DNA of 64,000 nucleotides from Luidia sarsii (taxonomy: Eukaryota; Echinodermata; Asteroidea; Paxillosida; Luidiidae). A program made the position numbers and the translations under genes. How positions within the stretch are numbered: position 1 is the stretch's first letter; every line of letters starts with the position of its first letter. Shown here one piece after another: positions 41,207-53,900 of the stretch. The notes beneath the pieces are model-generated. The model was not told the DNA's origin, did no database searches, and was given only the letters and a program-made list of their open reading frames with translations. The stretch lies in contig OX465114.1 in NCBI GenBank assembly GCA_949987565.1, forward strand, positions 7,532,933 through 7,596,932, given 5' to 3'.

Positions 41207-42824
41207 TCATACTGTGTTCGATTTCAGATTTTTCACCACTGATGGATAGATCTTTTCAAGGCCTGTTAGCAGGTCAAGTTTTAGCTTCGTCAATATAAAC
41301 ATGAAGGAGATATTAACGTGCAAAGTGTATTTTTCTTTCCAGCTGCTGTCCGCCGACTGACTGTTGTGTACTGCTGTCTGCACACACAAGCTGCCTGAGT
41401 GAATGAGGTTGGTTCTTTTTGCTTGATCATAAAATCATCAGAGTATGTTCGATTTCAGATTTATCACTACTGATAAATAGATCTTTCCAAGGCCTGTTAG
41501 CAGGTCAAGTTTTAGCTTCGTCAATATAATAATGAAGGAGATATTAACGTGCAAAGTGTATTTTTCTTTCCAGCTGCTGTCCGCCGACTGACTGTTGTGT
41601 ACTGCTGTCTGCACACACAAGCTGCCTGAGTGACTGAGGTTGGTTCTTTTTGCTTGATCATAAAATCATCATACTGTGTTCGATTTCAGATTTTTCACTG
41701 CTGATGGATAGATCTTTCCAAGGCCTGTTAGCAGGCCAAATTTTAGCTTCGTCAATATAATAATGAAGGAGATATTAACGTGAAAAGTGTATTTTTCTTT
41801 CCAGCTGCTGTCCGCCGACTGACTGTTGTGTACTGCTGTCTGCACACACAAGCTGCCTGAGTGACTGAGGTTGGTTCTTTTTGCTTGATCATAAAATCAT
41901 CAGAGTATGTTCGATTTCAGATTTATCACTACTGATAAATAGATCTTTCCAAGGCCTGTTAGCAGGTCAAGTTTTAGCTTCGTCAATATAATAATGAAGG
42001 AGATATTAACGTGCAAAGTGTATTTTTCTTTCCAGCTGCTGTCCGCCGACTGACTGTTGTGTACTGCTGTCTGCACACACAAGCTGCCTGAGTGACTGAG
42101 GTTGGTTCTTTTTGCTTGATCATAAAATCATCATAATATGTTTGATTTCAGATTTTTCACTACTGATGGATAGATCTTTTCAAGGCCTGTTAGCAGGTCA
42201 AGTTTTAGCTTCGTCAATATAAAAATGAAGGAGATATTAACGTGCAAAGTGTATTTTTCTTTCCAGCTGCTGTCCGCCGACTGACTGTTGTGTACTGCTG
42301 TCTGCAGACACAAGCTGCCTGAGTGACTGAGGTTGGTTCTTTTTGCTTGATCGTAAAATCATCATACTGTGTTCGATTTCAGATTTTTCACTGCTGATGG
42401 ATAGATCTTTCCAAGGCCTGGTAGCAGGTCAAGTTTTAGCTTCGTCAATATAATAATGAAGGAAATATTAACGTGCAAAGTTTATTTTTTCTTTCCAGCT
42501 GCTGTCCTCCGTCTGACTGTTGTGTACTGCTGTCTGCACACACAAGCTGCCTAAGTGACTGAGGTTGGTTCTTTTTGCTTGATCGTAAAATCATCATACT
42601 GTGTTCGATTTCAGATTTTTCACCACTGATGGATAGATCTTTTCAAGGCCTGTTAGCAGGTCAAGTTTTAGCTTCGTCAATATAAACATGAAGGAGATAT
42701 TAACGTGCAAAGTGTATTTTTCTTTCCAGCTGCTGTCCGCCGACTGACTGTTGTGTACTGCTGTCTGCACACACAAGCTGCCTGAGTGACTGAGGTTGGT
42801 TCTTTTTGCTTGATCGTAAAATCA
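40051..42824. repeat. Higher-order repeat: 6-monomer unit (1387 bp), two tandem copies
   Basis: Monomers at 40051, 40282, 40513, 40744, 40975 and 41207 recur at 41438, 41669, 41900, 42131, 42362 and 42594. The fifth pair differs in its lead-in (GATCATAAAA against GATCGTAAAA). The junction between copies shows GTGAATGAGG near 41399, where other monomers have GTGACTGAGG. Confidence 0.87.
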
Positions 42825-45800
42825 TCATACTGTGTTCGATTTCAGATTTATCACTACTGATGGATAGATCTTTCCAAGGCCTGTTAGCAGGTCAAGTTTT
42901 AGCTTCGTCAATATAAAAATGAAGGAGATATTGATGTGCAAAGTTTATTTTTTCTTTCCAGCTGCTGTCCTCCGTCTGACTGTTGTGTACTGCTGTCTGC
43001 ACACACAAGCTGCCTAAGTGACTGAGGTTGGTTCTTTTTGCTTGATCGTAAAATCATCATACTGTGTTCGATTTCAGATTTTTCACCACTGATGGATAGA
43101 TCTTTCCAAGGCCTGTTAGCAGGTCAAGTTTTAGCTTCGTCAATATAATAATGAAGGAGATATTAACGTGCAAAGTGTATTTTTCTTTCCAGCTGCTGTC
43201 CGCCGACTGACTGTTGTGTACTGCTGTCTGCACACACAAGCTGCCTGAGTGACTGAGGTTGGTTCTTTTTGCTTGATCATAAAATCATCATAATATGTTT
43301 GATTTCAGATTTTTCACTACTGATGGATAGATCTTTTCAAGGCCTGTTAGCAGGTCAAGTTTTAGCTTCGTCAATATAAAAATGAAGGAGATATTAACGT
43401 GCAAAGTGTATTTTTCTTTCCAGCTGCTGTCCGCCGACTGACTGTTGTGTACTGCTGTCTGCACACACAAGCTGCCTGAGTGACTGAGGTTGGTTCTTTT
43501 TGCTTGATCATAAAATCATCATACTGTGTTCGATTTCAGATTTTTCACTGCTGATGGATAGATCTTTCCAAGGCCTGTTAGCAGGCCAAATTTTAGCTTC
43601 GTCAATATAATAATGAAGGAGATATTAACGTGCAAAGTGTATTTTTCTTTCCAGCTGCTGTCCGCCGACTGACTGATGTGTACTGCTGTCTGCACACACA
43701 AGCTGCCTGAGTGACTGAGGTTGGTTCTTTTTGCTTGATCATAAAATCATCAGAGTATGTTCGATTTCAGATTTATCACTACTGATAAATAGATCTTTCC
43801 AAGGCCTGTTAGCAGGTCAAGTTTTAGCTTCGTCAATATAATAATGAAGGAGATATTAACGTGCAAAGTGTATTTTTCTTTCCAGCTGCTGTCCGCCGAC
43901 TGACTGTTGTGTACTGCTGTCTGCACACACAAGCTGCCTGAGTGACTGAGGTTGGTTCTTTTTGCTTGATCATAAAATCATCATAATATGTTTGATTTCA
44001 GATTTTTCACTACTGATGGATAGATCTTTTCAAGTCCTGTTAGCAGGTCAAGTTTTAGCTTCGTCAATATAAAAATGAAGGAGATATTAACGTGCAAAGT
44101 GTATTTTTCTTTCCAGCTGCTGTCCGCCGACTGACTGTTGTGTACTGCTGTCTGCAGACACAAGCTGCCTGAGTGACTGAGGTTGGTTCTTTTTGCTTGA
44201 TCGTAAAATCATCATACTGTGTTCGATTTCAGATTTTTCACCACTGATGGATAGATCTTTTCAAGGCCTGTTAGCAGGTCAAGTTTTAGCTTCGTCAATA
44301 TAAACATGAAGGAGATATTAACGTGCAAAGTGTATTTTTCTTTCCAGCTGCTGTCCGCCGACTGACTGTTGTGTACTGCTGTCTGCACACACAAGCTGCC
44401 TGAGTGACTGAGGTTGGTTCTTTTTGCTTGATCGTAAAATCATCATACTGTGTTCGATTTCAGATTTATCACTACTGATGGATAGATCTTTCCAAGGCCT
44501 GTTAGCAGGTCAAGTTTTAGCTTCGTCAATATAAAAATGAAGGAGATATTAATGTGCAAAGTTTATTTTTTCTTTCCACCTGCTGTCCTCCGTCTGACTG
44601 TTGTGTACTGCTGTCTGCACACACAAGCTGCCTAAGTGACTGAGGTTGGTTCTTTTTGCTTGATCGTAAAATCATCATACTGTGTTCGATTTCAGATTTT
44701 TCACCACTGATGGATAGATCTTTCCAAGGCCTGTTAGCAGGTCAAGTTTTAGCTTCGTCAATATAATAATGAAGGAGATATTAACGTGCAAAGTGTATTT
44801 TTCTTTCCAGCTGCTGTCCGCCGACTGACTGTTGTGTACTGCTGTCTGCACACACAAGCTGCCTGAGTGACTGAGGTTGGTTCTTTTTGCTTGATCATAA
44901 AATCATCATAATATGTTTGATTTCAGATTTTTCACTACTGATGGATAGATCTTTTCAAGGCCTGTTAGCAGGTCAAGTTTTAGCTTCGTCAATATAAAAA
45001 TGAAGGAGATATTAACGTGCAAAGTGTATTTTTCTTTCCAGCTGCTGTCCGCCGACTGACTGTTGTGTACTGCTGTCTGCACACACAAGCTGCCTGAGTG
45101 ACTGAGGTTGGTTCTTTTTGCTTGATCATAAAATCATCATACTGTGTTCGATTTCAGATTTTTCACTGCTGATGGATAGATCTTTCCAAGGCCTGTTAGC
45201 AGGCCAAATTTTAGCTTCGTCAATATAATAATGAAGGAGATATTAACGTGCAAAGTGTATTTTTCTTTCCAGCTGCTGTCCGCCGACTGACTGATGTGTA
45301 CTGCTGTCTGCACACACAAGCTGCCTGAGTGACTGAGGTTGGTTCTTTTTGCTTGATCATAAAATCATCAGAGTATGTTCGATTTCAGATTTATCACTAC
45401 TGATAAATAGATCTTTCCAAGGCCTGTTAGCAGGTCAAGTTTTAGCTTCGTCAATATAATAATGAAGGAGATATTAACGTGCAAAGTGTATTTTTCTTTC
45501 CAGCTGCTGTCCGCCGACTGACTGTTGTGTACTGCTGTCTGCACACACAAGCTGCCTGAGTGACTGAGGTTGGTTCTTTTTGCTTGATCATAAAATCATC
45601 ATAATATGTTTGATTTCAGATTTTTCACTACTGATGGATAGATCTTTTCAAGGCCTGTTAGCAGGTCAAGTTTTAGCTTCGTCAATATAAAAATGAAGGA
45701 GATATTAACGTGCAAAGTGTATTTTTCTTTCCAGCTGCTGTCCGCCGACTGACTGTTGTGTACTGCTGTCTGCAGACACAAGCTGCCTGAGTGACTGAGG

Positions 45801-45829
45801 TTGGTTCTTTTTGCTTGATCATAAAATCA
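42594..45829. repeat. Higher-order repeat: 7-monomer unit (1618 bp), two tandem copies
   Basis: The unit starting at 42594 repeats from 44212 at a spacing of 1618. Private markers shared by both copies are ACTGATGTGTACTG (monomers at 43519 and 45137) and an altered branch region, ATTGATGTGC near 42931 and ATTAATGTGC near 44549. The second unit overlaps the end of the neighbouring 6-monomer duplication by one monomer. Confidence 0.88.
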
Positions 45830-48800
45830 TCATACTGTGTTCGATTTCAGATTTTTCACTGCTGATGGATAGATCTTTCCAAGGCCTGGTAGCAGGTCAA
45901 GTTTTAGCTTCGTCAATATAATAATGAAGGAAATATTAACGTGCAAAGTTTATTTTTTCTTTCCAGCTGCTGTCCTCCGTCTGACTGTTGTGTACTGCTG
46001 TCTGCACACACAAGCTGCCTAAGTGACTGAGGTTGGTTCTTTTTGCTTGATCGTAAAATCATCATACTGTGTTCGATTTCAGATTTTTCACCACTGATGG
46101 ATAGATCTTTTCAAGGCCTGTTAGCAGGTCAAGTTTTAGCTTCGTCAATATAAACATGAAGGAGATATTAACGTGCAAAGTGTATTTTTCTTTCCAGCTG
46201 CTGTCCGCCGACTGACTGTTGTGTACTGCTGTCTGCACACACAAGCTGCCTGAGTGACTGAGGTTGGTTCTTTTTGCTTGATCGTAAAATCATCATACTG
46301 TGTTCGATTTCAGATTTATCACTACTGATGGATAGATCTTTCCAAGGCCTGTTAGCAGGTCAAGTTTTAGCTTCGTCAATATAAAAATGAAGGAGATATT
46401 AACGTGCAAAGTGTATTTTTCTTTCCAGCTGCTGTCCGCCGACTGACTGTTGTGTACTGCTGTCTGCACACACAAGCTGCCTGAGTGACTGAGGTTGGTT
46501 CTTTTTGCTTGATCATAAAATCATCATACTGTGTTCGATTTCAGATTTTTCACTGCTGATGGATAGATCTTTCCAAGGCCTGGTAGCAGGTCAAGTTTTA
46601 GCTTCGTCAATATAATAATGAAGGAAATATTAACGTGCAAAGTTTATTTTTTCTTTCCAGCTGCTGTCCTCCGTCTGACTGTTGTGTACTGCTGTCTGCA
46701 CACACAAGCTGCCTAAGTGACTGAGGTTGGTTCTTTTTGCTTGATCGTAAAATCATCATACTGTGTTCGATTTCAGATTTTTCACCACTGATGGATAGAT
46801 CTTTCCAAGGCCTGGTAGCAGGTCAAGTTTTAGCTTCGTCAATATAATAATGAAGGAGATATTAACGTGCAAAGTGTATTTTTCTTTCCAGCTGCTGTCC
46901 GCCGACTGACTGTTGTGTACTGCTGTCTGCACACACAAGCTGCCTGAGTGACTGAGGTTGGTTCTTTTTGCTTGATCATAAAATCATCATAATATGTTTG
47001 ATTTCAGATTTTTCACTACTGATGGATAGATCTTTTCAAGGCCTGTTAGCAGGTCAAGTTTTAGCTTCGTCAATATAAAAATGAAGGAGATATTAACGTG
47101 CAAAGTGTATTTTTCTTTCCAGCTGCTGTCCGCCGACTGACTGTTGTGTACTGCTGTCTGCACACACAAGCTGCCTGAGTGACTGAGGTTGGTTCTTTTT
47201 GCTTGATCATAAAATCATCATACTGTGTTCGATTTCAGATTTTTCACTGCTGATGGATAGATCTTTTCAAGGCCTGTTAGCAGGCCAAATTTTAGCTTCG
47301 TCAATATAATAATGAAGGAGATATTAACGTGCAAAGTGTATTTTTCTTTCCAGCTGCTGTCCGCCGACTGACTGTTGTGTACTGCTGTCTGCACACACAA
47401 GCTGCCTGAGTGACTGAGGTTGGTTCTTTTTGCTTGATCGTAAAATCATCATACTGTGTTCGATTTCAGATTTATCACTACTGATGGATAGATCTTTCCA
47501 AGGCCTGTTAGCAGGTCAAGTTTTAGCTTCGTCAATATAAAAATGAAGGAGATATTAACGTGCAAAGTGTATTTTTCTTTCCAGCTGCTGTCCGCCGACT
47601 GACTGTTGTGTACTGCTGTCTGCACACACAAGCTGCCTGAGTGACTGAGGTTGGTTCTTTTTGCTTGATCATAAAATCATCATACTGTGTTCGATTTCAG
47701 ATTTTTCACTGCTGATGGATAGATCTTTCCAAGGCCTGTTAGCAGGCCAAGTTTTAGCTTCGTCAATATAATAATGAAGGAGATATTAACGTGCAAAGTG
47801 TATTTTTCTTTCCAGCTGCTGTCCGCCAAATGACTGTTGTGTACTGCTGTCTGCACACACAAGCTGCCTGAGTGACTGAGGTTGGTTCTTTTTGCTTGAT
47901 CATAAAATCATCATAGTATGTTCGATTTCAGATTTTTCACTGCTGATGGATAGATCTTTCCAAGGCCTGTTAGCAGGCCAAATTTTAGCTTCGTCAATAT
48001 AATAATGAAGGAGATATTAACGTGCAAAGTGTATTTTTCTTTCCAGCTGCTGTCCGCCGACTGACTGTTGTGTACTGCTGTCTGCACACACAAGCTGCCT
48101 GAGTGACTGAGGTTGGTTCTTTTTGCTTGATCATAAAATCATCATAGTATGTTCGATTTCAGATTTTTCACTACTGATGGATAGATCTTTCCAAGGCCTG
48201 TTAGCAGGTCAAGTTTTAGCTTCGTCAATATAAAAATGAAGGAGATATTAACGTGCAAAGTGTATTTTTCTTTCCAGCTGCTGTCCGCCGACTGACTGTT
48301 GTGTACTGCTGTCTGCACACACAAGCTGCCTGAGTGACTGAGGTTGGTTCTTTTTGCTTGATCATAAAATCATCATACTGTGTTCGATTTAAGATTTTTC
48401 ACTGCTGATGGATAGATCTTTCCAAGGCCTGGTAGCAGGTCAAGTTTTAGCTTCGTCAATATAATAATGAAGGAAATATTAACGTGCAAAGTTTATTTTT
48501 TCTTTCCAGCTGCTGTCCTCCGTCTGACTGTTGTGTACTGCTGTCTGCACACACAAGCTGCCTAAGTGACTGAGGTTGGTTCTTTTTGCTTGATCGTAAA
48601 ATCATCATACTGTGTTCGATTTCAGATTTTTCACCACTGATGGATAGATCTTTTCAAGGCCTGTTAGCAGGCCAAGTTTTAGCTTCGTCAATATAATAAT
48701 AAAGGAAATATTAACGTGAAAAGTGTATTTTTCTTTCCAGCTGCTGTCCGCCGACTGACTGTTGTGTACTGCTGTCTGCACACACAAGCTGCCTGAGTGA

Positions 48801-50915
48801 CTGAGGTTGGTTCTTTTTGCTTGATCATGAAATCATCATAGTATGTTCGATTTCAGATTTATCACTACTGATAAATAGATCTTTCCAAGGCCTGTTAGCA
48901 GGTCAAGTTTTAGCTTCGTCAATATAATAATGAAGGAGATATTAACGTGCAAAGTGTATTTTTCTTTCCAGCTGCTGTCCGCCGACTGACTGTTGTGTAC
49001 TGCTGTCTGCACACACAAGCTGCCTGAGTGACTGAGGTTGGTTCTTTTTGCTTGATCATAAAATCATCATAGTATGTTCGATTTCAGATTTATCACTACT
49101 GATAAATAGATCTTTCCAAGGCCTGTTAGCAGGTCAAGTTTTAGCTTCGTCAATATAATAATGAAGGAGATATTAACGTGCAAAGTGTATTTTTCTTTCC
49201 AGCTGCTGTCCGCCGACTGACTGTTGTGTACTGCTGTCTGCACACACAAGCTGCCTGAGTGACTGAGGTTGGTTCTTTTTGCTTGATCATAAAATCATCA
49301 TAATATGTTTGATTTCAGATTTTTCACTACTGATGGATAGATCTTTTCAAGGCCTGTTAGCAGGTCAAGTTTTAGCTTCGTCAATATAAAAATGAAGGAG
49401 ATATTAACGTGCAAAGTGTATTTTTCTTTCCAGCTGCTGTCCGCCGACTGACTGTTGTGTACTGCTGTCTGCACACACAAGCTGCCTGAGTGACTGAGGT
49501 TGGTTCTTTTTGCTTGATCATAAAATCATCATACTGTGTTCGATTTCAGATTTATCACTACTGATGGATAGATCTTTCCAAGGCCTGGTAGCAGGTCAAG
49601 TTTTAGCTTCGTCAATATAATAATGAAGGAAATATTAACGTGCAAAGTTTATTTTTTCTTTCCAGCTGCTGTCCTCCGTCTGACTGTTGTGTACTGCTGT
49701 CTGCACACACAAGCTGCCTAAGTGACTGAGGTTGGTTCTTTTTGGTTGATCGTAAAATCATCATACTGTGTTCGATTTCAGATTTTTCACCACTGATGGA
49801 TAGATCTTTTCAAGGCCTGTTAGCAGGCCAAGTTTTAGCTTCGTCAATATAATAATGAAGGAAATATTAACGTGAAAAGTGTATTTTTCTTTCCAGCTGC
49901 TGTCCGCCGACTGACTGTTGTGTACTGCTGTCTGCACACACAAGCTGCCTGAGTGACTGAGGTTGGTTCTTTTTGCTTGATCATAAAATCATCATAGTAT
50001 GTTCGATTTTAGATTTATCACTACTGATAAATAGATCTTTCCAAGGCCTGTTAGCAGGTCAAGTTTTAGCTTCGTCAATATAAAAATGAAGGAGATATTA
50101 ACGTGCAAAGTGTATTTTTCTTTCCAGCTGCTGTCCGCCGACTGACTGTTGTGTACTGCTGTCTGCACACACAAGCTGCCTGAGTGACTGAGGTTGGTTC
50201 TTTTTGCTTGATCATAAAATCATCATACTGTGTTCGATTTCAGATTTATCACTACTGATGGATAAATCTTTTCAAGGCCTGTTAGCAGGTCAAGTTTTAG
50301 ACTCGTCAATATAAAAATGAAGGAGATATTAACGTGCAAAGTGTATTTTTCTTTCCAGCTGCTGTCCGCCGACTGACTGTTGTGTACTGCTGTCTGCACA
50401 CACAAGCTGCCTAAGTGACTGAGGTTGGTTCTTTTTGCTTGATCGTAAAATCATCATACTGTGTTTGATTTCAGATTTGTCACCACTGATGGATAGATCT
50501 ATCCAAGGCCTGTTAGCAGGTCAAGTTTTACCTTCGTCAATATAATAATGAAGGAGATATTAACGTGCAAAGTGTATTTTTCTTTCCAGCTGCTGTCCGC
50601 CGACTGACTGTTGTGTACTGCTGTCTGCACACACAAGCTGCCTAAGTGACTGAGGTTGGTTCTTTTTGCTTGATCGTAAAATCATCATACTGTGTTCGAT
50701 TTCAGATTTGTCACCACTGATGGATAGATCTATCCAAGGCCTGTTAGCAGGTCAAGTTTTAGCTTCGTCAATATAATAATGAAGGAGATATTAACGTGCA
50801 AAGTGTATTTTTCTTTCCAGCTGCTGTCCGCCGACTGACTGTTGTGTACTGCTGTCTGCACACACAAGCTGCCTGAGTGACTGAGGTTGGTTCTTTTTGC
50901 TTGATCATAAAATCA

Positions 50916-53900
50916 TCATAATATGTTTGATTTCAGATTTTTCACTACTGATGGATAGATCTTTTCAAGGCCTGTTAGCAGGTCAAGTTTTAGCTTCGTC
51001 AATATAAAAATGAAGGAGATATTAACGTGCAAAGTGTATTTTTCTTTCCAGCTGCTGTCCGCCGACTGACTGTTGTGTACTGCTGTCTGCACACACAAGC
51101 TGCCTGAGTGACTGAGGTTGGTTCTTTTTGCTTGATCATAAAATCATCATACTGTGTTCGATTTCAGATTTTTCACTGCTGATGGATAGATCTTTCCAAG
51201 GCCTGTTAGCAGGCCAAATTTTAGCTTCGTCAATATAATAATGAAGGAGATATTAACGTGCAAAGTGTATTTTTCTTTCCAGCTGCTGTCCGCCGACTGA
51301 CTGTTGTGTACTGCTGTCTGCACACACAAGCTGCCTGAGTGACTGAGGTTGGTTCTTTTTGCTTGATCATAAAATCATCATAGTATGTTCGATTTCAGAT
51401 TTTTTACTACTGATGGATACATCTATCCAAGGCCTGTTAGCAGGTCAAGTTTCAGCTTCGTCAATATAATAATGAAGGAGATATTAACGTGCAAAGTTTA
51501 TTTTTCTTTCCAGCTGCTGTCCTCCGTCTGACTGTTGTGTACTGCTGTCTGCACACACAAGCTGCCTAAGTGACTGAGGTTGGTTCTTTTTGCTTGATCG
51601 TAAAATCATCATACTGTGTTCGATTTCAGATTTTTCACCACTGATGGATAGATCTTTTCAAGGCCTGTTAGCAGGCCAAGTTTTAGCTTCGTCAATATAA
51701 TAATGAAGGAAATATTAACGTGAAAAGTGTATTTTTCTTTCCAGCTGCTGTCCGCCGACTGACTGTTGTGTACTGCTGTCTGCACACACAAGCTGCCTGA
51801 GTGACTGAGGTTGGTTCTTTTTGCTTGATCATAAAATCATCATAGTATGTTCGATTTCAGATTTATCACTACTGATCAATAGATCTTTCCAAGGCCTGTT
51901 AGCAGGTCAAGTTTTAGCTTCGTCAATATAAAAATGAAGGAGATATTAACGTGCAAAGTGTATTTTTCTTTTCAGCTGCTGTCCGCCGACGGACTGTTGT
52001 GTACTGCTGTCTGCACACACAAGCTGCCTGAGTGACTGAGGTTGGTTCTTTTTGCTTGATCATAAAATCATCATACTGTGTTCGATTTCAGATTTTTCAC
52101 TGCTGATGGATAGATCTTTCCAAGGCCTGGTAGCAGGTCAAGTTTTAGCTTCGTCAATATAATAATGAAGGAAATATTACCGTGCAAAGTTTATTTTTTC
52201 TTTCCAGCTGCTGTCCTCCGTCTGACTGTTGTGTACTGCTGTCTGCACACACAAGCTGCCTAAGTGACTGAGGTTGGTTCTTTTTGCTTGATCGTAAAAT
52301 CATCATACTGTGTTCGATTTCAGATTTGTCACCACTGATGGATAGATCTATCCAAGGCCTGTTAGCAGGTCAAGTTTTAGCTTCGTCAATATAATAATGA
52401 AGGAGATATTAACGTGCAAAGTGTATTTTTCTTTCCAGCTGCTGTCCGCCGACTGACTGTTGTGTACTGCTGTCTGCACACACAAGCTGCCTAAGTGACT
52501 GAGGTTGGTTCTTTTTGCTTGATCGTAAAATCATCATACTGTGTTCGATTTCAGATTTGTCACCACTGATGGATAGATCTATCCAAGGCCTGTTAGCAGG
52601 TCAAGTTTTAGCTTCGTCAATATAATAATGAAGGAGATATTAACGTGCAAAGTGTATTTTTCTTTCCAGCTGCTGTCCGCCGACTGACTGTTGTGTACTG
52701 CTGTCTGCACACACAAGCTGCCTGAGTGACTGAGGTTGGTTCTTTTTGCTTGATCATAAAATCATCATAATATGTTTGATTTCAGATTTTTCACTACTGA
52801 TGGATAGATCTTTTCAAGGCCTGTTAGCAGGTCAAGTTTTAGCTTCGTCAATATAAAAATGAAGGAGATATTAACGTGCAAAGTGTATTTTTCTTTCCAG
52901 CTGCTGTCCGCCGACTGACTGTTGTGTACTGCTGTCTGCACACACAAGCTGCCTGAGTGACTGAGGTTGGTTCTTTTTGCTTGATCATAAAATCATCATA
53001 CTGTGTTCGATTTCAGATTTTTCACTGCTGATGGATAGATCTTTCCAAGGCCTGTTAGCAGGCCAAATTTTAGCTTCGTCAATATAATAATGAAGGAGAT
53101 ATTAACGTGCAAAGTGTATTTTTCTTTCCAGCTGCTGTCCGCCGACTGACTGTTGTGTACTGCTGTCTGCACACACAAGCTGCCTGAGTGACTGAGGTTG
53201 GTTCTTTTTGCTTGATCATAAAATCATCATAGTATGTTCGATTTCAGATTTTTTACTACTGATGGATACATCTATCCAAGGCCTGTTAGCAGGTCAAGTT
53301 TCAGCTTCGTCAATATAATAATGAAGGAGATATTAACGTGCAAAGTTTATTTTTCTTTCCAGCTGCTGTCCTCCGTCTGACTGTTGTGTACTGCTGTCTG
53401 CACACACAAGCTGCCTAAGTGACTGAGGTTGGTTCTTTTTGCTTGATCGTAAAATCATCATACTGTGTTCGATTTCAGATTTTTCACCACTGATGGATAG
53501 ATCTTTTCAAGGCCTGTTAGCAGGCCAAGTTTTAGCTTCGTCAATATAATAATGAAGGAAATATTAACGTGAAAAGTGTATTTTTCTTTCCAGCTGCTGT
53601 CCGCCGACTGACTGTTGTGTACTGCTGTCTGCACACACAAGCTGCCTGAGTGACTGAGGTTGGTTCTTTTTGCTTGATCATAAAATCATCATAGTATGTT
53701 CGATTTCAGATTTATCACTACTGATCAATAGATCTTTCCAAGGCCTGTTAGCAGGTCAAGTTTTAGCTTCGTCAATATAAAAATGAAGGAGATATTAACG
53801 TGCAAAGTGTATTTTTCTTTTCAGCTGCTGTCCGCCGACGGACTGTTGTGTACTGCTGTCTGCACACACAAGCTGCCTGAGTGACTGAGGTTGGTTCTTT

